In this document: in pieces, positions 45,375 through 46,207 of the stretch | Layout: each line of letters begins with the position of its first letter | Position numbering within the stretch: position 1 is the first letter of the stretch | Assembly (NCBI GenBank): GCA_024699055.1 | Contig: JAILQG010000059.1 | Location: 1 to 46,207 of the forward strand | Reading direction: 5' to 3' | Origin: Bacteroidales bacterium | GTDB lineage: Bacteria; Bacteroidota; Bacteroidia; Bacteroidales; UBA932 | DNA length: 46,207 nt | The notes under the pieces: model-generated | What the model saw: only the letters and a program-made list of their open reading frames with translations | Told to the model about the DNA's origin: nothing | The model's database searches: none | Position numbers and translations under genes: made by a program

Positions 45375-46207
45375 GCTGCACTTCCACTCCTGTCAGATAG
45401 CCGTTCAGGCTGAATTCCCTCAGCTTTTCCCCGTCCTTCCAGATGAAGGGCGGCCCGTTATCGGTCGAGACCGCCAGATAAAGGCTCCCGTCCAGGCTGT
45501 CCCCGCATCCCCTCGAAAAGAAATAGCAGCCGCTCCCTTCCATCAGGATTTCCCCCTCTCCGGGCATGGCGGCATCAGCCACACGTACGCTTACGGGCCG
45601 GAGCGCCTTCACTGAGAATACCTTACCCAGGCTGGCATAGATGAACAGGCTTTCCCCTTCAAAGTTCAGTGTGCAACTGTCCCGGAGGTTCCTGACTACG
45701 GTCCTTCCCCTTGAAGTGCCGGCCGCGAACACGCCGTATTCAGTGCCGATTACGTGGAAATCTTCCAGCGAGCCCTGCTTTTCGCACAGGGCCGAGCTTT
45801 TCTTGTCCTGAAGCAGGAAGACGTTGTTCCCAGTGGTGAAGATGCAGTACGGCACCCCGTCTATCATGCGGTAGTCCATCACGGAGCTGGGAATTGCATC
45901 CACTTTTTTCATGCTGCCGTCCTTTACCAGATAGGTGGTGCCGCTCTGCAGTATTGCAAAATACTGATGCCCTTCATCAAGATAGAGCGCCGGGGCGTTC
46001 TCGCCGAGCCCTCCTAAGGCGCGGGCGCCGTCCATTTTCAGCAGGATTGTGCCGTTCTTCCTGTATACCAGCGAGTTGTCGTCCTTGTCGAGGCCGAGTG
46101 TGAGGATGTCGTCTTCCACCGTGAGGAGCCCTTTCAGCACTTCGCGCCCTTCGTACTGGCAGACGATTTCGCCGTCCCGCCTGATCTGGGTTCCCGACGG
46201 AGAGTTG
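45358..46207 (-). CDS. Hypothetical protein, possibly beta-propeller-like; N-terminus beyond window
   Basis: Frame remains open to the window end (NSPSGTQIRRDGEIVCQYEGREVLKGLLTVED...). The tracked start at 46140 is only an internal GTG. Recurrent short K/R-D/N-G turns (IRRDG, VYRKNG, YLVKDG, FIWKDG). Confidence 0.65.
   Translation of the reverse strand, partial: NSPSGTQIRRDGEIVCQYEGREVLKGLLTVEDDILTLGLDKDDNSLVYRKNGTILLKMDGARALGGLGENAPALYLDEGHQYFAILQSGTTYLVKDGSMKKVDAIPSSVMDYRMIDGVPYCIFTTGNNVFLLQDKKSSALCEKQGSLEDFHVIGTEYGVFAAGTSRGRTVVRNLRDSCTLNFEGESLFIYASLGKVFSVKALRPVSVRVADAAMPGEGEILMEGSGCYFFSRGCGDSLDGSLYLAVSTDNGPPFIWKDGEKLREFSLNGYLTGVEVQLTSPN

Noticed and set aside
1-46207. CRISPR arrays, tRNA/rRNA genes, toxin-antitoxin pairs, phage or defence genes
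   Set aside because: Looked for regularly spaced repeats, cloverleaf-type segments and signature motifs by eye; none found. A tRNAscan/DefenseFinder run would be decisive.

Overview
Chromosomal window from a GC-rich member of the Bacteroidota/Bacteroidales. This is inferred from TANNTTTG -7 boxes, DUF4270/DUF3098/DUF4294 proteins, and NagB–PIG-L and C-minus L36 types. It is dominated by housekeeping genes. No tRNA, rRNA, CRISPR array, transposase, phage gene or recognisable defence island was seen. The main content is an S10–spc–alpha ribosomal protein cluster in two pieces. Piece A is rplC-rplD-rplW-rplB-rpsS-rplV-rpsC (11908-15789). Piece B is rplP through rplQ, including secY, map, infA, rpmJ and rpoA (26185-36690). 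About 10.4 kb of unrelated genes separate them: acpP, pnuC, uvrC, TlpA-like, DUF4270, GT5-like, ftsX, DUF3098, uppP, lpxH-like and DUF4294. rpsJ is absent upstream of rplC. Each piece has its own Bacteroidota-type promoter and its own hairpin terminator. Other blocks are a tightly packed cdaA-mutS2-yraN-GMP-DPP4-GH29 operon, a flavodiiron protein/rubredoxin pair, hppA followed by two NagB-family genes, a CDP-alcohol phosphatidyltransferase/acyltransferase pair, yifB/comM and tsaE. The observations most worth a second look are the split ribosomal operon, perfect AGGAGG Shine-Dalgarno sites on only four or five ribosomal genes, apparently near-leaderless promoters on many other genes, and three candidate pseudoenzymes (degenerate Fic–wHTH, NagB-like domain fused to PIG-L, GT5 N-domain only). 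I did not find a clearly new multi-gene system. All calls come from reading the sequence and remembered family motifs; no searches were run.
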